64,000 nt of DNA from Novosphingobium sp. KA1 (GTDB lineage Bacteria > Pseudomonadota > Alphaproteobacteria > Sphingomonadales > Sphingomonadaceae). This document shows, one piece after another, positions 1-8,528 of the stretch (position 1 is its first letter; every line of letters starts with the position of its first letter). Below the pieces are notes generated by a model. It searched no databases, was not told the DNA's origin, and worked only from the letters and a program-made list of their open reading frames with translations. The translations under genes were made by a program, and so were the position numbers. Location of the stretch: positions 2,443,001-2,507,000 of the forward strand of contig NZ_CP021247.1 in assembly GCF_017309955.1 (NCBI RefSeq), in the 5' to 3' direction.

Positions 1-414
1 ATCGGTTCGGGCAAGGGCAAGACTGCCGGCCGCGGTCAGAAGGGTGCGAAGGCGCGCTCGGGCGTTTCGATCAACGGCTTCGAGGGCGGCCAGATGCCGC
101 TCCACATGCGTCTTCCGAAGCGCGGCTTCAGCAACAAGAAGTTCGCCAGCGACTACGCCGAAGTGAACCTGGGCATGATCCAGAAGGCGATCGATGCTGG
201 CAAGCTCGATATCGCGAACACCGTTGACCACGCCGCCCTTAAGGGTGCAGGTCTCGCTCGCGGCGGCAAGGATGGCGTGCGCCTCCTCGCCAAGGGTGAA
301 CTGACCGCCAAGGTCACCTTCAACGTCGCCGGTGCCTCGAAGGGCGCTGTTGCCGCCGTCGAGAAGGCTGGTGGTTCGGTGATCGTTCCTGTCAAGGAAA
401 CCGCCGAGGCCTGA
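1..414 (+). CDS. rplO: 50S ribosomal protein L15 (5' end outside window)
   Basis: The reading frame is open from the first base, so only the C-terminal part (about 137 residues) is present and the start lies upstream of the window. The visible segment begins with the Gly/Lys-rich loop of L15 ([12 protein letters not shown]), followed by [18 protein letters not shown], both hallmarks of the family, and the usual C-terminal domain that ends ETAEA. L15 binds 23S rRNA late in large-subunit assembly. It is directly followed by secY, the conserved order of the spc operon. The frame is intact, and identification is secure. Confidence 0.97.
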   Translation: MGSGKGKTAGRGQKGAKARSGVSINGFEGGQMPLHMRLPKRGFSNKKFASDYAEVNLGMIQKAIDAGKLDIANTVDHAALKGAGLARGGKDGVRLLAKGELTAKVTFNVAGASKGAVAAVEKAGGSVIVPVKETAEA

Positions 415-449
415 GGCCGAGCGGTATCGCATCCGCGATAGCTCATAGG

Positions 450-481
450 GAGAGGGCGGGCGCCGGGCGCTTCGCCCTCTC
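450..481 (+). other. hairpin between rplO and secY
   Basis: A 9-bp perfect stem (GAGAGGGCG at 450-458 and CGCCCTCTC at 473-481) closes a 14-nt loop. No T-run follows, so it is not a good intrinsic terminator; it may be an mRNA-processing or partial-attenuation element ahead of secY. A smaller stem, TATCGC/GCGATA, lies just upstream at about 424-439. Confidence 0.45.
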
Positions 482-648
482 TTCGTTCCGGGCAATCGGA
501 TATCCGATTCCAAGGGGCAATGACAGGTAGGGGTCTTTCAGACCTTGGACGAATGTCTATATGAGCGGACCAGAACCGGGGTTCGACAAGCCTGCGCGCA
601 GTCGCTAAGGCAAGTGCGAACCGACTATTCGAGGCATTACCAATCGTC

Positions 649-2016
649 ATGGCTTCTCGCGCCGACAACGTTGCCAGCTCGCTGAACCTGGCCAATTTCT
701 CGAAGGCCACCGAACTCAAGAACCGTATCTGGTTCACGATCGGTGCGCTTATCGTCTTCCGCTTCCTGAGCTTCGTGCCGCTCCCGGGCGTCAACCCGGT
801 GATTCTCGCCAAGCTCTACGACAAGACCCAGGGCGGCATTCTCGACCTGTTCAACACTTTCTCGGGTGGTTCGCTTTCGCGCATGAGCCTGATTGCGCTC
901 GGCGTGATGCCTTACATCACCGCCTCGATCGTGGTTCAGCTGGCCGCGGCCCTGCACCCGGCGCTGATGGCGCTGAAGAAGGAGGGCGAAGCCGGCCGCA
1001 AGAAGCTCAACCAGTACACGCGCTACGGTGCGGTGCTGCTTTGCGCGATCCAGGGCTGGTTCCTGGCCGTGAGCCTTGAAGCCTACGGCGCGTCGAGTGG
1101 TCTGCCTGCCGTCGTCGATCCGGGCCTCGTGTTCCGCGTCGGGGCGGTTATCTCGCTGGTTGGCGGAACCATGTTCCTGCTGTGGCTGGGTGAGCAGATC
1201 ACCGCGCGCGGCATCGGCAACGGCGTTTCGCTGATCATCATGGCTGGTATCGTCGCGCAGATGCCGACGTTCGCCAGCAACCTTGGCCAGGCATACAGCG
1301 CCGGCGATACGGGTTCGATCCTGATTATCGCGCTCATCGTGCTGCTGGTCGGCATGATCCTGGGTATCTGCTTCTTCGAGCGCGCCCAGCGCCGCCTGCT
1401 GATCCAGTATCCCAAGCGCGCAACCCAGCGCGGCATGATGCAGGCCGACCGCAGCCACCTGCCGCTCAAGCTGAACACAGCTGGCGTCATTCCACCCATC
1501 TTCGCCAGCTCGTTGCTGTTGTTGCCGCTGACGATCACGCAGTTCGCCGGCAAGTCGCTCAATCCCGATTCGTTCGGTGGCAAGCTTGTCATCACGCTCA
1601 ACCAGTACCTTGGTCACGGCAAGCCGCTCTACATGGCGCTTTATGCAGGCGGCATCATCTTCTTTTCGTTCTTCTACACCGCCGTCGTCTTCAATCCCGA
1701 AGAGACTGCCGAGAACTTGAAGAAGAATGGCGGCTTCATCCCCGGCATCCGTCCGGGCAAGAACACTGCCAACTATCTGGACTACGTGTTGACGCGCGTG
1801 ACCGTGATTGGCGCGCTGTACCTGACCGTGGTTTGCACCGTTCCCGAGTACTTCCTCTCGATGACCGGTCTGCCGCTGCTGTTCATGGGCGGCACCAGCC
1901 TGCTGATCGTCGTCAACGTAACGGTCGACACCATCACCCAGATCCAGTCGCATTTGCTGGCGCACCAGTATGGCGACCTGATCAAGAAGGCCAAGCTGAA
2001 GGGACGTCTGCGCTGA
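649..2016 (+). CDS. secY: preprotein translocase subunit SecY
   Basis: SecY forms the protein-conducting channel of the SecYEG complex in the inner membrane. The 455-residue length is normal. The start MASRADNVASSLN is followed by the cytosolic amphipathic segment and the first membrane helix, with the family sequence RFLSFVPLPGVNP; further landmarks are the plug-region GGSLSRMSL, the PYITASIV helix, and the C-terminal ETAENLKKNGGFIPGIRPG loop that contacts SecA and the ribosome. About ten hydrophobic segments can be seen. It sits between rplO and adk as in most bacteria and is probably co-transcribed with both. Confidence 0.98.
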   Translation: MASRADNVASSLNLANFSKATELKNRIWFTIGALIVFRFLSFVPLPGVNPVILAKLYDKTQGGILDLFNTFSGGSLSRMSLIALGVMPYITASIVVQLAAALHPALMALKKEGEAGRKKLNQYTRYGAVLLCAIQGWFLAVSLEAYGASSGLPAVVDPGLVFRVGAVISLVGGTMFLLWLGEQITARGIGNGVSLIIMAGIVAQMPTFASNLGQAYSAGDTGSILIIALIVLLVGMILGICFFERAQRRLLIQYPKRATQRGMMQADRSHLPLKLNTAGVIPPIFASSLLLLPLTITQFAGKSLNPDSFGGKLVITLNQYLGHGKPLYMALYAGGIIFFSFFYTAVVFNPEETAENLKKNGGFIPGIRPGKNTANYLDYVLTRVTVIGALYLTVVCTVPEYFLSMTGLPLLFMGGTSLLIVVNVTVDTITQIQSHLLAHQYGDLIKKAKLKGRLR

Positions 2017-2053
2017 ATGCGGTGCAGACCAGGGATAATTGAGGGGTTAAGGC

Positions 2054-2701
2054 GTGAATATCATCCTGTTGGGCCCGCCGGGGGCGGGCAAGGGCACCCA
2101 GGCGCAGCGTCTGGTTGAAAAGCACGGCATGCGCCAGCTTTCGACTGGCGACATGCTGCGCGCCGCCGTCAAGGCGGGGACGCCCACCGGCCTGGAAGCG
2201 AAGGCGGTCATGGATCGCGGCGAACTGGTTTCGGACGCGATCGTTTCGGCGTTGATCGGTGAGGAACTCGATGCGATGGGCGTCGGCGTTGGCGCGATCT
2301 TCGACGGCTATCCGCGCACGGCGGCGCAGGCCGAATCGCTCGACGAGATCTTGTCGGCACGCGGTCGCAAGCTCGACCATGTGGTGGAACTCGAAGTGAA
2401 CGAAGACGCGTTGGTTGAGCGCATTACCGGTCGCTTCACTTGCTCCACGTGCGGCAAGGGCTACCACGACAAGTTCGAGCAGCCCAAGTTCCCGGGTGTG
2501 TGTGACAAGTGCGGCGGTACCGAGTTCAAGCGTCGTCCGGACGACAATGCCGAGACCGTGCGCACGCGCATGGCCGAGTACCGAGCCAAGACCGCGCCGA
2601 TCCTGCCGATCTACGAGGAGCGTGGGATCGTCTCCAAGGTCGACGGAATGGCTGAGATGGATGATGTGGCAGCCGCCATCGAGGCGGCGCTCAAATCCTG
2701 A
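2054..2701 (+). CDS. adk: adenylate kinase
   Basis: Catalyses ATP + AMP to 2 ADP in the cytoplasm. Starts at GTG 2054, 37 bp after secY. The P-loop GPPGAGKGT (residues 7-15), the AMP-binding STGDMLR and DGYPRT motifs, and a long LID are all visible. The LID carries two CxxC pairs (FTCSTCGKGYHD and VCDKCGG), so this is the zinc-binding long form, unlike the four-residue hydrogen-bond version of E. coli. The 215-residue length is normal. An intrinsic terminator follows immediately, so the secY-adk transcript probably ends here and rpsM has its own promoter. Confidence 0.97.
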   Translation: MNIILLGPPGAGKGTQAQRLVEKHGMRQLSTGDMLRAAVKAGTPTGLEAKAVMDRGELVSDAIVSALIGEELDAMGVGVGAIFDGYPRTAAQAESLDEILSARGRKLDHVVELEVNEDALVERITGRFTCSTCGKGYHDKFEQPKFPGVCDKCGGTEFKRRPDDNAETVRTRMAEYRAKTAPILPIYEERGIVSKVDGMAEMDDVAAAIEAALKS

Positions 2702-2708
2702 TGCATCA

Positions 2709-2738
2709 AGGGGCTCGCGGAATACCGCGGGCCCTTTT
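2709..2738 (+). terminator. intrinsic terminator after adk
   Basis: A GC-rich stem (GGGCTCGCGG at 2711-2720 with CCGCGGGCCC at 2725-2734) with an AATA tetraloop is followed by TTTT. It starts 10 bases after the adk stop codon and separates the spc-type transcript from downstream genes. Confidence 0.8.
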
Positions 2739-2818
2739 CGCATCCGGAATGGGGCGCTAGGCTTGCGGTGTCGCCGGGCTTGTCGTGTCATGTCCCGGAT
2801 GTTTCGACGGGGCAAACG

Positions 2819-3502
2819 ATGATGAATTCTGCAAGGTACGCGGCGTTGGCGCTGGCTGCATGGGGTGTGGCTTTTACCGGCGCGGCTGAGGCCAAAGTGC
2901 AGGAAGTAAGCGAGCGCGGGATCGTCCTGCGCTACGTTGCCCATGTGTCGGTCGGGCCGGAAGAGAGCTGGGCGGTGTTGGTGAAGCCGTCGCAGTGGTG
3001 GGATTCGGAGCATACCTATTCGGGTGATGCGGCCAATCTCACGCTTGATGCCCGGCCTGGCGGCTGTTTCTGCGAAGTGCTGCCGGCCGCCGCTGGGGCC
3101 GAGGGAGGTGCGCGTGGCGGCGTGGAGCACATGCGGGCCATCTACGTTGACAAGGGCAGGGCGCTTCGGCTCTCGGGCGCGCTCGGGCCGCTGCAGGCCG
3201 ACGCGGCGGTGGCAACGCTGACCTTCCAGTTCAAGCCGGATGAGACCGGGACGCAGGTTCTCGTCGAATACGTGGTCGGCGGTTATTTCCGCGGTGACCC
3301 GGCAAAGCTGGCGCCGATGTTCGACGGCGTGCTGGGCGAGCAGGTGGGCCGTCTGGTGGAGAAACTGGGGGGCTCATTCGCGGCGGCGTTCCGGCCGGAA
3401 ACGATGGACGAGGGTATTCCTGAAGCGGCCGCCGTGCCTGCCGAGCTGGCCGGGCCGCCAGTGCCCAAGGCGGACGGCAAGGCGCGGATCATCGGTCGTT
3501 GA
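2819..3502 (+). CDS. secreted SRPBCC-domain protein
   Basis: A 227-residue protein whose ATG at 2819 follows a purine-rich ACGGGG; the N-terminus MMNSARYAALALAAW...GAAEA is a clear Sec signal peptide cleaved after AEA. The mature part resembles START/SRPBCC (Bet v1-like, polyketide-cyclase or AHSA1-like) proteins: alternating strands, a VLVKPSQWWDSEHTYSG segment, a GGCFCEVLP core and a long C-terminal helix (FDGVLGEQVGRLVEKLGG). Such folds bind hydrophobic ligands; no specific ligand can be assigned. It is an insertion between adk and rpsM, which are adjacent in many relatives, and carries no ribosomal function. Confidence 0.75.
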   Translation: MMNSARYAALALAAWGVAFTGAAEAKVQEVSERGIVLRYVAHVSVGPEESWAVLVKPSQWWDSEHTYSGDAANLTLDARPGGCFCEVLPAAAGAEGGARGGVEHMRAIYVDKGRALRLSGALGPLQADAAVATLTFQFKPDETGTQVLVEYVVGGYFRGDPAKLAPMFDGVLGEQVGRLVEKLGGSFAAAFRPETMDEGIPEAAAVPAELAGPPVPKADGKARIIGR

Positions 3503-3556
3503 CGGGGAGAAATGCCGCGCCATTGTACGCAGGTGATTGCGCGCGCGGCGCTTTCT

Positions 3557-3585
3557 TTGACTGCGCCGGCGGAATGCGGTATAAT
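3557..3585 (+). promoter_or_regulatory. near-consensus sigma70-type promoter for rpsM-rpsK-rpoA
   Basis: TTGACT (3557-3562), a 17-base spacer, and a perfect TATAAT (3580-3585). It lies in the 398-bp gene-free stretch 3503-3900, about 305 nt upstream of the rpsM start, implying a long 5' leader. Further TTGACA hexamers occur at 3721 and 3760, but without a convincing -10. A weak GCCGCGC/GCGCGGC stem at 3514-3547 may end the upstream transcript. Confidence 0.75.
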
Positions 3586-3775
3586 CCATCTATCATGGGT
3601 GCCGCGCGACCCGCCGAAGAGCGGCAGTGCATCCGTCGGCCAGTGCGCGCGCTTCGTCGCGCCGATGAGGTCGCACATCGGGCCATGCAGCCCGAGCGCT
3701 GGAGTCGAGGTTTGCAGGCGTTGACATGCCTTGCGAATCGGTCTAAGCGCGCCGTTCACTTGACACTTGCGGCAA

Positions 3776-3820
3776 GTCCGGATGGCGCAGGCAACCATGT
3801 TGCTGTGCTCCGGACCTTTT
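3776..3820 (+). promoter_or_regulatory. strong leader hairpin upstream of rpsM (candidate attenuator or r-protein site)
   Basis: Three stacked helices form one long hairpin: GTCCGGA/TCCGGAC, GCGCA/TGTGC and GCAAC/GTTGC, separated only by a TG bulge and a single G bulge, with a CAT loop. It spans 3776-3815 and is followed by CCTTTT. It sits between the promoter at 3557-3585 and the rpsM start at 3901, so it would be in the leader RNA. Function is inferred from position and stability only. Confidence 0.6.
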
Positions 3821-3900
3821 GCCATTTCGGCAGTTTCAGGTGTTTGAGCGTTGAGATGGGAAAGCCCGAAAGGGCATTCCTGTGGAGCATGGAGAATTAA

Positions 3901-4269
3901 GTGGCTCGTATTGCAGGGGTAAATCTCCCCACCAACAAGCGCGTTATCATCGCGCTGACCTATATCCATGGCATCGGTCGTACCAAGGCCCTGGAAATCG
4001 CTGATAAGCTGGGCATTGATCACAGCCGGCGCATTCAGGACCTGTCGGACGCGGAAGTCCTGCAGATTCGCGAAACCATCGACGCTGAGCACACCGTCGA
4101 AGGCGACCTTCGTCGCGAAACCGCGATGAACATCAAGCGTCTGATGGACCTCGCCTGCTACCGTGGCCTGCGTCACCGCAAGGGTTTGCCGGTTCGTGGC
4201 CAGCGCACGCATACCAATGCGCGCACCCGCAAGGGCAAGGCCAAGCCGATCGCCGGCAAGAAGAAGTAA
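3901..4269 (+). CDS. rpsM: 30S ribosomal protein S13
   Basis: The gene begins with GTG at 3901, about 8 bases after a GGAG Shine-Dalgarno sequence. The product is 122 residues, typical for S13. Family features are [15 protein letters not shown] at the N-terminus, the helix-turn segment [13 protein letters not shown], and the basic C-terminal tail [17 protein letters not shown] that reaches the decoding centre. S13 forms intersubunit bridges in the head of the 30S subunit. First gene of rpsM-rpsK-rpoA; rpsD is not next to it. Confidence 0.98.
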   Translation: MARIAGVNLPTNKRVIIALTYIHGIGRTKALEIADKLGIDHSRRIQDLSDAEVLQIRETIDAEHTVEGDLRRETAMNIKRLMDLACYRGLRHRKGLPVRGQRTHTNARTRKGKAKPIAGKKK

Positions 4270-4320
4270 GTCGCCTTTCGGCTTCTTTCCCGCAGCGACT
4301 AATCTACAGGATATACGGAC

Positions 4321-4710
4321 ATGGCACGCGAACCCCAGCGCATTAAGCGCCGCGAACGCAAGAACATCACCAGCGGCATCGCCCACGTGAATGCTAGCTT
4401 CAACAACACCATGGTGACCATCACCGACGCCCAGGGCAACGCGATCTCGTGGTCCTCGGCCGGCATGATGGGCTTCAAGGGCAGCCGCAAGTCGACTCCC
4501 TACGCCGCGCAGGTCGCCGCTGACGACGCCGGCAAGAAGGCCGCCGAACACGGCGTGCGCACCCTTGAAGTCGAAGTCAAGGGCCCAGGTTCGGGCCGTG
4601 AGAGCGCGCTGCGCGCCCTCCAGGCTGTCGGCTTCACCATTACCTCGATCCGCGACGTGACGCCGATCCCGCACAACGGTGTTCGTCCGTCGAAGCGCCG
4701 TCGCGTCTGA
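4321..4710 (+). CDS. rpsK: 30S ribosomal protein S11
   Basis: A 129-residue product starting [16 protein letters not shown]. The S11 core motifs [38 protein letters not shown] and the C-terminal [18 protein letters not shown] are all intact. S11 binds 16S rRNA in the platform of the 30S subunit. It lies 51 bp after rpsM and 105 bp before rpoA, in the same presumed transcript. Start is fixed by homology of the whole N-terminus. Confidence 0.98.
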   Translation: MAREPQRIKRRERKNITSGIAHVNASFNNTMVTITDAQGNAISWSSAGMMGFKGSRKSTPYAAQVAADDAGKKAAEHGVRTLEVEVKGPGSGRESALRALQAVGFTITSIRDVTPIPHNGVRPSKRRRV

Positions 4711-4815
4711 TCGAGCTAATACGGACGGCGAACCGGTCGCCGTCCGACTTCGGAACGTCCCGGGCCTTTCCACCAGGCTTCGGGGCGTAACCGCCATCAC
4801 TCCCAGGGGAAGTCC

Positions 4816-5883
4816 ATGACTGTCAACATCAAGAACTGGCAGGAACTCAAGAAGCCGAACAGCCTTGAGATCAAGCCGGGACCCGACCCCAAGCTGAAGG
4901 CGACCTTCATCGCCGAACCGCTGGAGCGTGGCTTCGGCCTGACGCTCGGCAACGCGCTGCGCCGCGTGCTGCTCTCCTCGCTTCAGGGAGCCGCGATCAC
5001 CTCGATCAAGATCGAGAACGTCCTTCACGAGTTCTCGTCGCTGGCCGGCGTTCGCGAAGACGTCACGGACATCGTCCTCAACGTCAAGCAGATCGCGCTC
5101 AAGATGCAGGGCGAAGGCCCGAAGCGTCTCCAGCTCTCGGCCACTGGCCCAGGCGAAGTGAAGGCCGGCGACATCGCCGTGTCGGGCGATATTGAGGTCA
5201 TGAACAAGGACCTCGTGATCTGCCACCTCGACGATGGTGCGGTCCTGAACATGGAACTCACCGCCGACACCGGCAAGGGCTACGTCCCCGCCGTGTCGAA
5301 CCGTCCCGTTGATGCGCCGATTGGTCTTATCCCGGTCGACTCGCTCTACTCGCCGGTCCGTCAGGTCAGCTACAAGGTCGACAATGCCCGTATCGGTCAG
5401 GAACTCGACTACGACAAGCTGAGCCTCACGGTCGAAACCGACGGCACTGTCACCCCGGAAGACGCCGTTGCCTATGCAGCGCGCATTCTTCAGGACCAGC
5501 TCGCGCTGTTCGTCCACTTCGAGGACATTGCCCCGGTTGGCGCTTCGCCGATGATCGGTATGGCTGCTGGCGGCGCTACTGCTTCGGAGGAGAGCGACAC
5601 CAACCAACTCAACCGCTACCTCCTCAAGAAGGTGGACGAGTTGGAACTGTCGGTCCGTTCGGCCAACTGTCTCAAGAACGACAACATCATCTACATCGGT
5701 GATCTGGTCCAGAAGACCGAAGCCGAGATGCTGCGCACGCCGAACTTCGGCCGCAAGTCGCTCAATGAGATCAAGGAAGTCCTTTCGTCGATGGGCTTGC
5801 GCCTCGGCATGGATATCCCGGGCTGGCCGCCCGAAAACATCGAAGAGATGGCTAAGAAGCTGGAGCAGGAACTGCTCGGCTGA
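4816..5883 (+). CDS. rpoA: DNA-directed RNA polymerase subunit alpha
   Basis: A 355-residue alpha subunit. The N-terminal domain, which dimerises and nucleates RNA polymerase assembly, shows [23 protein letters not shown]; the linker is followed by the C-terminal domain with [15 protein letters not shown] and [14 protein letters not shown], the surface that binds UP elements and activators. The SD sequence AGGGGAAG lies 5-10 bases before ATG 4816. It is followed by a strong intrinsic terminator, so rplQ, which normally continues this operon, is uncoupled here. Confidence 0.98.
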   Translation: MTVNIKNWQELKKPNSLEIKPGPDPKLKATFIAEPLERGFGLTLGNALRRVLLSSLQGAAITSIKIENVLHEFSSLAGVREDVTDIVLNVKQIALKMQGEGPKRLQLSATGPGEVKAGDIAVSGDIEVMNKDLVICHLDDGAVLNMELTADTGKGYVPAVSNRPVDAPIGLIPVDSLYSPVRQVSYKVDNARIGQELDYDKLSLTVETDGTVTPEDAVAYAARILQDQLALFVHFEDIAPVGASPMIGMAAGGATASEESDTNQLNRYLLKKVDELELSVRSANCLKNDNIIYIGDLVQKTEAEMLRTPNFGRKSLNEIKEVLSSMGLRLGMDIPGWPPENIEEMAKKLEQELLG

Positions 5884-5911
5884 TTGGCATTGTCGATACC
5901 GAATTGAAGAG

Positions 5912-5944
5912 GGCCTCGCGGGAAACTGTGGGGCCTTTTTCTTT
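5912..5944 (+). terminator. intrinsic terminator after rpoA
   Basis: A ten-pair stem (GGCCTCGCGG at 5912-5921 with CTGTGGGGCC at 5926-5935, including G-U pairs) capped by GAAA is followed by TTTTTCTTT. It begins 28 bases after the rpoA stop and separates rpoA from the downstream kinase gene and rplQ. Confidence 0.85.
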
Positions 5945-6027
5945 GGCCATTGGCTGCATGAGATGTGCGCTTCATCTGCATTAAAAGATCATTTTGGGGT
6001 GGGAGGTGCCGCGTCTACCAAGTGGTG

Positions 6028-6423
6028 ATGCACGATCATTCCAAATGCAACGCCACGTTTAGCCTGCGCGCCCGGCTAACGAGTTTAGGTTTCGCGTGGC
6101 GTGGGCTTTGCCTGATGGGCGTACGGGAGCATAATGCGTGGGTGCATTTAGCCGCGTCGATAGGTGTCGTGGGCGGCGGACTGGGCTTGAATGTTTCGGC
6201 ACGAGATTGGTGCGCGCTGCTGCTCGCCATGGCGCTGGTGTGGCTCGCAGAGGCATTCAACACCGCGATCGAGACCCTGTGCGATCGGGACGAGCCAGGG
6301 TTTGATGAGGCGATCAGGAACATCAAGGACATCGCGGCAGGAGGAGTTTTGATCGCTGCGGTCGCGGCGGCGGCTGTCGGATTTTTGACGCTCGGGCCAC
6401 CGCTTCTTGTCTTACTGACATGA
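6028..6423 (+). CDS. diacylglycerol kinase / undecaprenol kinase family protein
   Basis: A small membrane kinase (131 residues from ATG 6028) of the DgkA family, which phosphorylates diacylglycerol or undecaprenol in the inner membrane. The catalytic segment EAFNTAIE (residues 75-82) matches the ExxNxxIE signature, and IKDIAAGGVLIAA matches the helix that follows it. Three hydrophobic segments are visible (about residues 40-58, 60-75, 103-125). A longer in-frame N-terminus is unlikely because it would reach back to the rpoA terminator; GTG 6022 is an alternative start. Lying between rpoA and rplQ is unusual. Substrate cannot be decided from sequence. Confidence 0.82.
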   Translation: MHDHSKCNATFSLRARLTSLGFAWRGLCLMGVREHNAWVHLAASIGVVGGGLGLNVSARDWCALLLAMALVWLAEAFNTAIETLCDRDEPGFDEAIRNIKDIAAGGVLIAAVAAAAVGFLTLGPPLLVLLT

Positions 6424-6564
6424 GGGAATGAATTGCAACACTTGACTCTCACGCGGTTTTCGTATTGAGCGCGCCTTCACACATACCGGCTTTGGGCGAT
6501 GGCCGTACCACATCGCCAGGCAGGCAGTACCTTGAACGGCTGTCTGACGAACGGAGAAAAAGAC

Positions 6565-6987
6565 ATGCGTCATAAGTATGGTCAGCGTAAGCTGCAGCGT
6601 ACCTCGGGTCACCGCGCCGCGCTGCTGCGCAACATGGCTGCCGCGCTCATCAAGCATGAGCAGATCCAGACCACTACGCCCAAGGCGAAGGAACTTCGCC
6701 CCTATCTCGAAAAGCTGATTACGCTCGCGAAGCATGGTGGCCTTTCGAACCGTCGTTTGGCGCATGCTCGCCTGATGGACGAGGTACAGGAAAAGAAGCT
6801 CTTCGAAGTGCTGGCAGAGCGTTATGCCGGCCGTGCTGGCGGCTATACCCGTATCATCAAGGCTGGCATTCGCGCATCGGATGCCGCTCCGATTGCGATC
6901 ATCGAGCTCGTCGACCGTGATATTTCGGAAAAGGGCAAGGACTCTGGTCCGGTCCTGACCGACGAAAACGAATACGCTGAGGCCTGA
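6565..6987 (+). CDS. rplQ: 50S ribosomal protein L17
   Basis: Starts at ATG 6565 after ACGGAGAAAAAG; the product begins [17 protein letters not shown], the invariant L17 N-terminus, and runs to 140 residues. [25 protein letters not shown] and [27 protein letters not shown] are conserved family segments. A longer in-frame N-terminus starting at 6499 lacks homology and is rejected. L17 sits near the polypeptide exit tunnel. Because of the rpoA terminator and the intervening kinase gene it must be transcribed from a local promoter; a weak TTGACT lies at 6442. A terminator follows. Confidence 0.97.
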   Translation: MRHKYGQRKLQRTSGHRAALLRNMAAALIKHEQIQTTTPKAKELRPYLEKLITLAKHGGLSNRRLAHARLMDEVQEKKLFEVLAERYAGRAGGYTRIIKAGIRASDAAPIAIIELVDRDISEKGKDSGPVLTDENEYAEA

Positions 6988-7046
6988 TCGGGTGGGGTGC
7001 CCTCCGTGACCTTTTTAGGGGCAGGGTCGGGGCAAAAATTGTAAAG

Positions 7047-7083
7047 GGCGGTTACGGGTGACGAACTCGTAACCGCCTTTTTC
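7047..7083 (+). terminator. intrinsic terminator after rplQ
   Basis: A perfect ten-base stem (GGCGGTTACG at 7047-7056 and CGTAACCGCC at 7068-7077) with an 11-nt loop is followed by TTTTTCTG. The stretch 7084-7366 that follows holds no convincing gene. Confidence 0.88.
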
Positions 7084-7366
7084 TGTTTGGCGACGAGGCG
7101 GTTAATCGGAGCATGACGAGATGGAGGTCGCTCTGAACGCTGAGGCTAGAAGCTACGCTCGATTCGTTACGACATTCAAGGCAGGGCATGATAGCGTCCC
7201 CTCCAATGGCAATGAAACGGATTCATGTGCGTCGGTTCGAACGTCTGTGTGGTGATGATTTAAGGGGCTGGGAAGGTGGCCCGGCTTGATCAGGTGGGAT
7301 CATCCGATGGCTCGAAATGGACGAAAATAGGGGCGCGAAAACAAGAATCGATTCAGTCTAGACGGA

Positions 7367-8014
7367 TCATGCTCTATCGGCCCCCTCCGGGCCATTGTGG
7401 ACAGGCAGACCTAGTGACCAGTGGATAGCGGCGCCGCGCAGAGTAAAGCCTGCTGCGGCAGCCAGCGCCCAGCTAAGGCTCGCCGATAGCCCCACAGTGA
7501 TGCCCGCCGCAGCTAGCGCAGCGGCCAGTGCGGCAGCAGTCACATAAAGTTCTGGCCGCATTAGGATGGAGGGACGACCGGCCAAAACGTCGCGAATAAT
7601 CCCACCTACACAGCCGGTCACAACACCCATGAGAATAGCGGGGGCAACCGGGACGCCCCAAGCGAGGGCCTTGATCGTGCCGAATACCGCGTACACGGAG
7701 AGGCCCAATGCGTCGGCCCATTCCAGTAGGCGGCCCTGCCACCACCTGACTGGCGTCAACCACGCGAGCAGCGCAACGGCGAGGCACACCGGTGCAACGT
7801 ATTGGTCGCGGATCCAGAACACCGGCGCGCCAATGAGCAGGTCGCGCAAGGTGCCTCCGCCGACTCCAGTCATCAGCGCGAAAAAGGCGGCGGTGATAAA
7901 TGTTTGACGCATTTGTACGGCTGAAAGTGCGCCGGACAGTGCGAAGACAGCAATGCCGAATAAGTCGATTACCGGTGGGAGTACAGGGTTAAGGGGCGGA
8001 TCCATGGTCAACAT
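7367..8014 (-). CDS. TRIC / UPF0126 family membrane protein
   Basis: A 215-residue protein from ATG 8014 (ATG 8005 is an alternative). Two copies of a glycine-rich repeat, GVGGGTLRDLLIG and GCVGGIIRDVLAG, each preceded by hydrophobic helices, define the UPF0126 family, now known as prokaryotic TRIC-type cation channels with a two-fold internal repeat and seven membrane helices. The N-terminus PPVIDLFGIAVFALSGALSAVQ is typical. An additional in-frame N-terminal extension to 8332 has no family homology and is omitted. It is a single gene, convergent with rplQ. Ion selectivity cannot be judged. Confidence 0.85.
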   Translation of the reverse strand: MLTMDPPLNPVLPPVIDLFGIAVFALSGALSAVQMRQTFITAAFFALMTGVGGGTLRDLLIGAPVFWIRDQYVAPVCLAVALLAWLTPVRWWQGRLLEWADALGLSVYAVFGTIKALAWGVPVAPAILMGVVTGCVGGIIRDVLAGRPSILMRPELYVTAAALAAALAAAGITVGLSASLSWALAAAAGFTLRGAAIHWSLGLPVHNGPEGADRA

Positions 8015-8372
8015 GTCTGTAGCATAGGTCCGTTGGGCAGGCTTCGGAAAGAGGGCCCGCTGCGCGACAGTGTGGATCGCACTCCAGCGGCAATCAAGAG
8101 GATATCCGCTATCTGATGATCCAGCGTAAGCTGATGCCCGAAGTCTTGGGTGTTCTGGGGGGCGACGAACAGAATGCGAATTCCCATTGCCTGACGGCTG
8201 AACGTTCCGGAACAGTACGATTGTTATATCTCGTAATTGTTCGTTGCAGGCGCCGCGCGTTGCAGTGCCATTTAAGTGCCGTTTTGCTGTGCCGTAGACC
8301 ATACTGCCATGTGCATGCCTGCAGCTCCGCATCGGTGGTCTGTCTGCTCTGAAACGACCGGCCTACCACGCT
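8015..8372. other. gene-free stretch between TRIC gene and mobile-element relics
   Basis: No supported coding sequence. It should hold the promoter of the minus-strand TRIC gene; a perfect GTTCCGGAAC palindrome lies near 8207. The higher-coordinate edge is the 3' flank of the group II intron relic. Confidence 0.5.
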
Positions 8373-8446
8373 GGGGAGTGGAGTAGGAAGTGCATAAGCG
8401 CTTCCCCTCCCCGAACCGTACGTGCACCTTTCAGCGCATACGGCTC
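8373..8446 (-). mobile_element. 3' end of a group II intron (domains V and VI), relic
   Basis: Read on the minus strand, 8446-8413 is a canonical 34-nt domain V: lower stem GAGCCGTA/TACGGTTC, a two-base CG bulge, upper stem TGCGCT/GGTGCA and a GAAA tetraloop, with the AGC triad near the 5' end. It is followed (8412-8373) by a domain VI-like hairpin of GGGGAG..GGAAG paired with CTTCC..CTCCCC containing an unpaired A. No reverse-transcriptase reading frame and no other intron domains were found next to it, so only the 3' end survives. Confidence 0.82.
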
Positions 8447-8528
8447 TCCATTCAACCTTGGCCCAAGGCCATGGCGACATCATGATAGCGAGAAGTGACG
8501 GTGTTTCGGAGTTCGTCCCTGAAGATGT

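Noticed and set aside
637-1965. Long open frame on the minus strand opposite secY
   Set aside because: Asp/Gln/Arg-rich composition with no domain, fully antisense to the well-conserved SecY; a high-GC shadow.
3499-3900. Open frame between the SRPBCC gene and rpsM
   Set aside because: Contains the promoter and the leader hairpin; no homology, and no ribosome site at its start. Interpreted as untranslated leader.
3283-5607. 774-residue minus-strand frame opposite rpsM, rpsK and rpoA
   Set aside because: Antisense to three essential genes with strong family matches; composition is that of a mirror reading frame.
7084-7366. Possible tRNA in the gap after rplQ, suggested by GGTTCGAAC-like sequence near 7233
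   Set aside because: No acceptor stem or anticodon arm could be folded around it.
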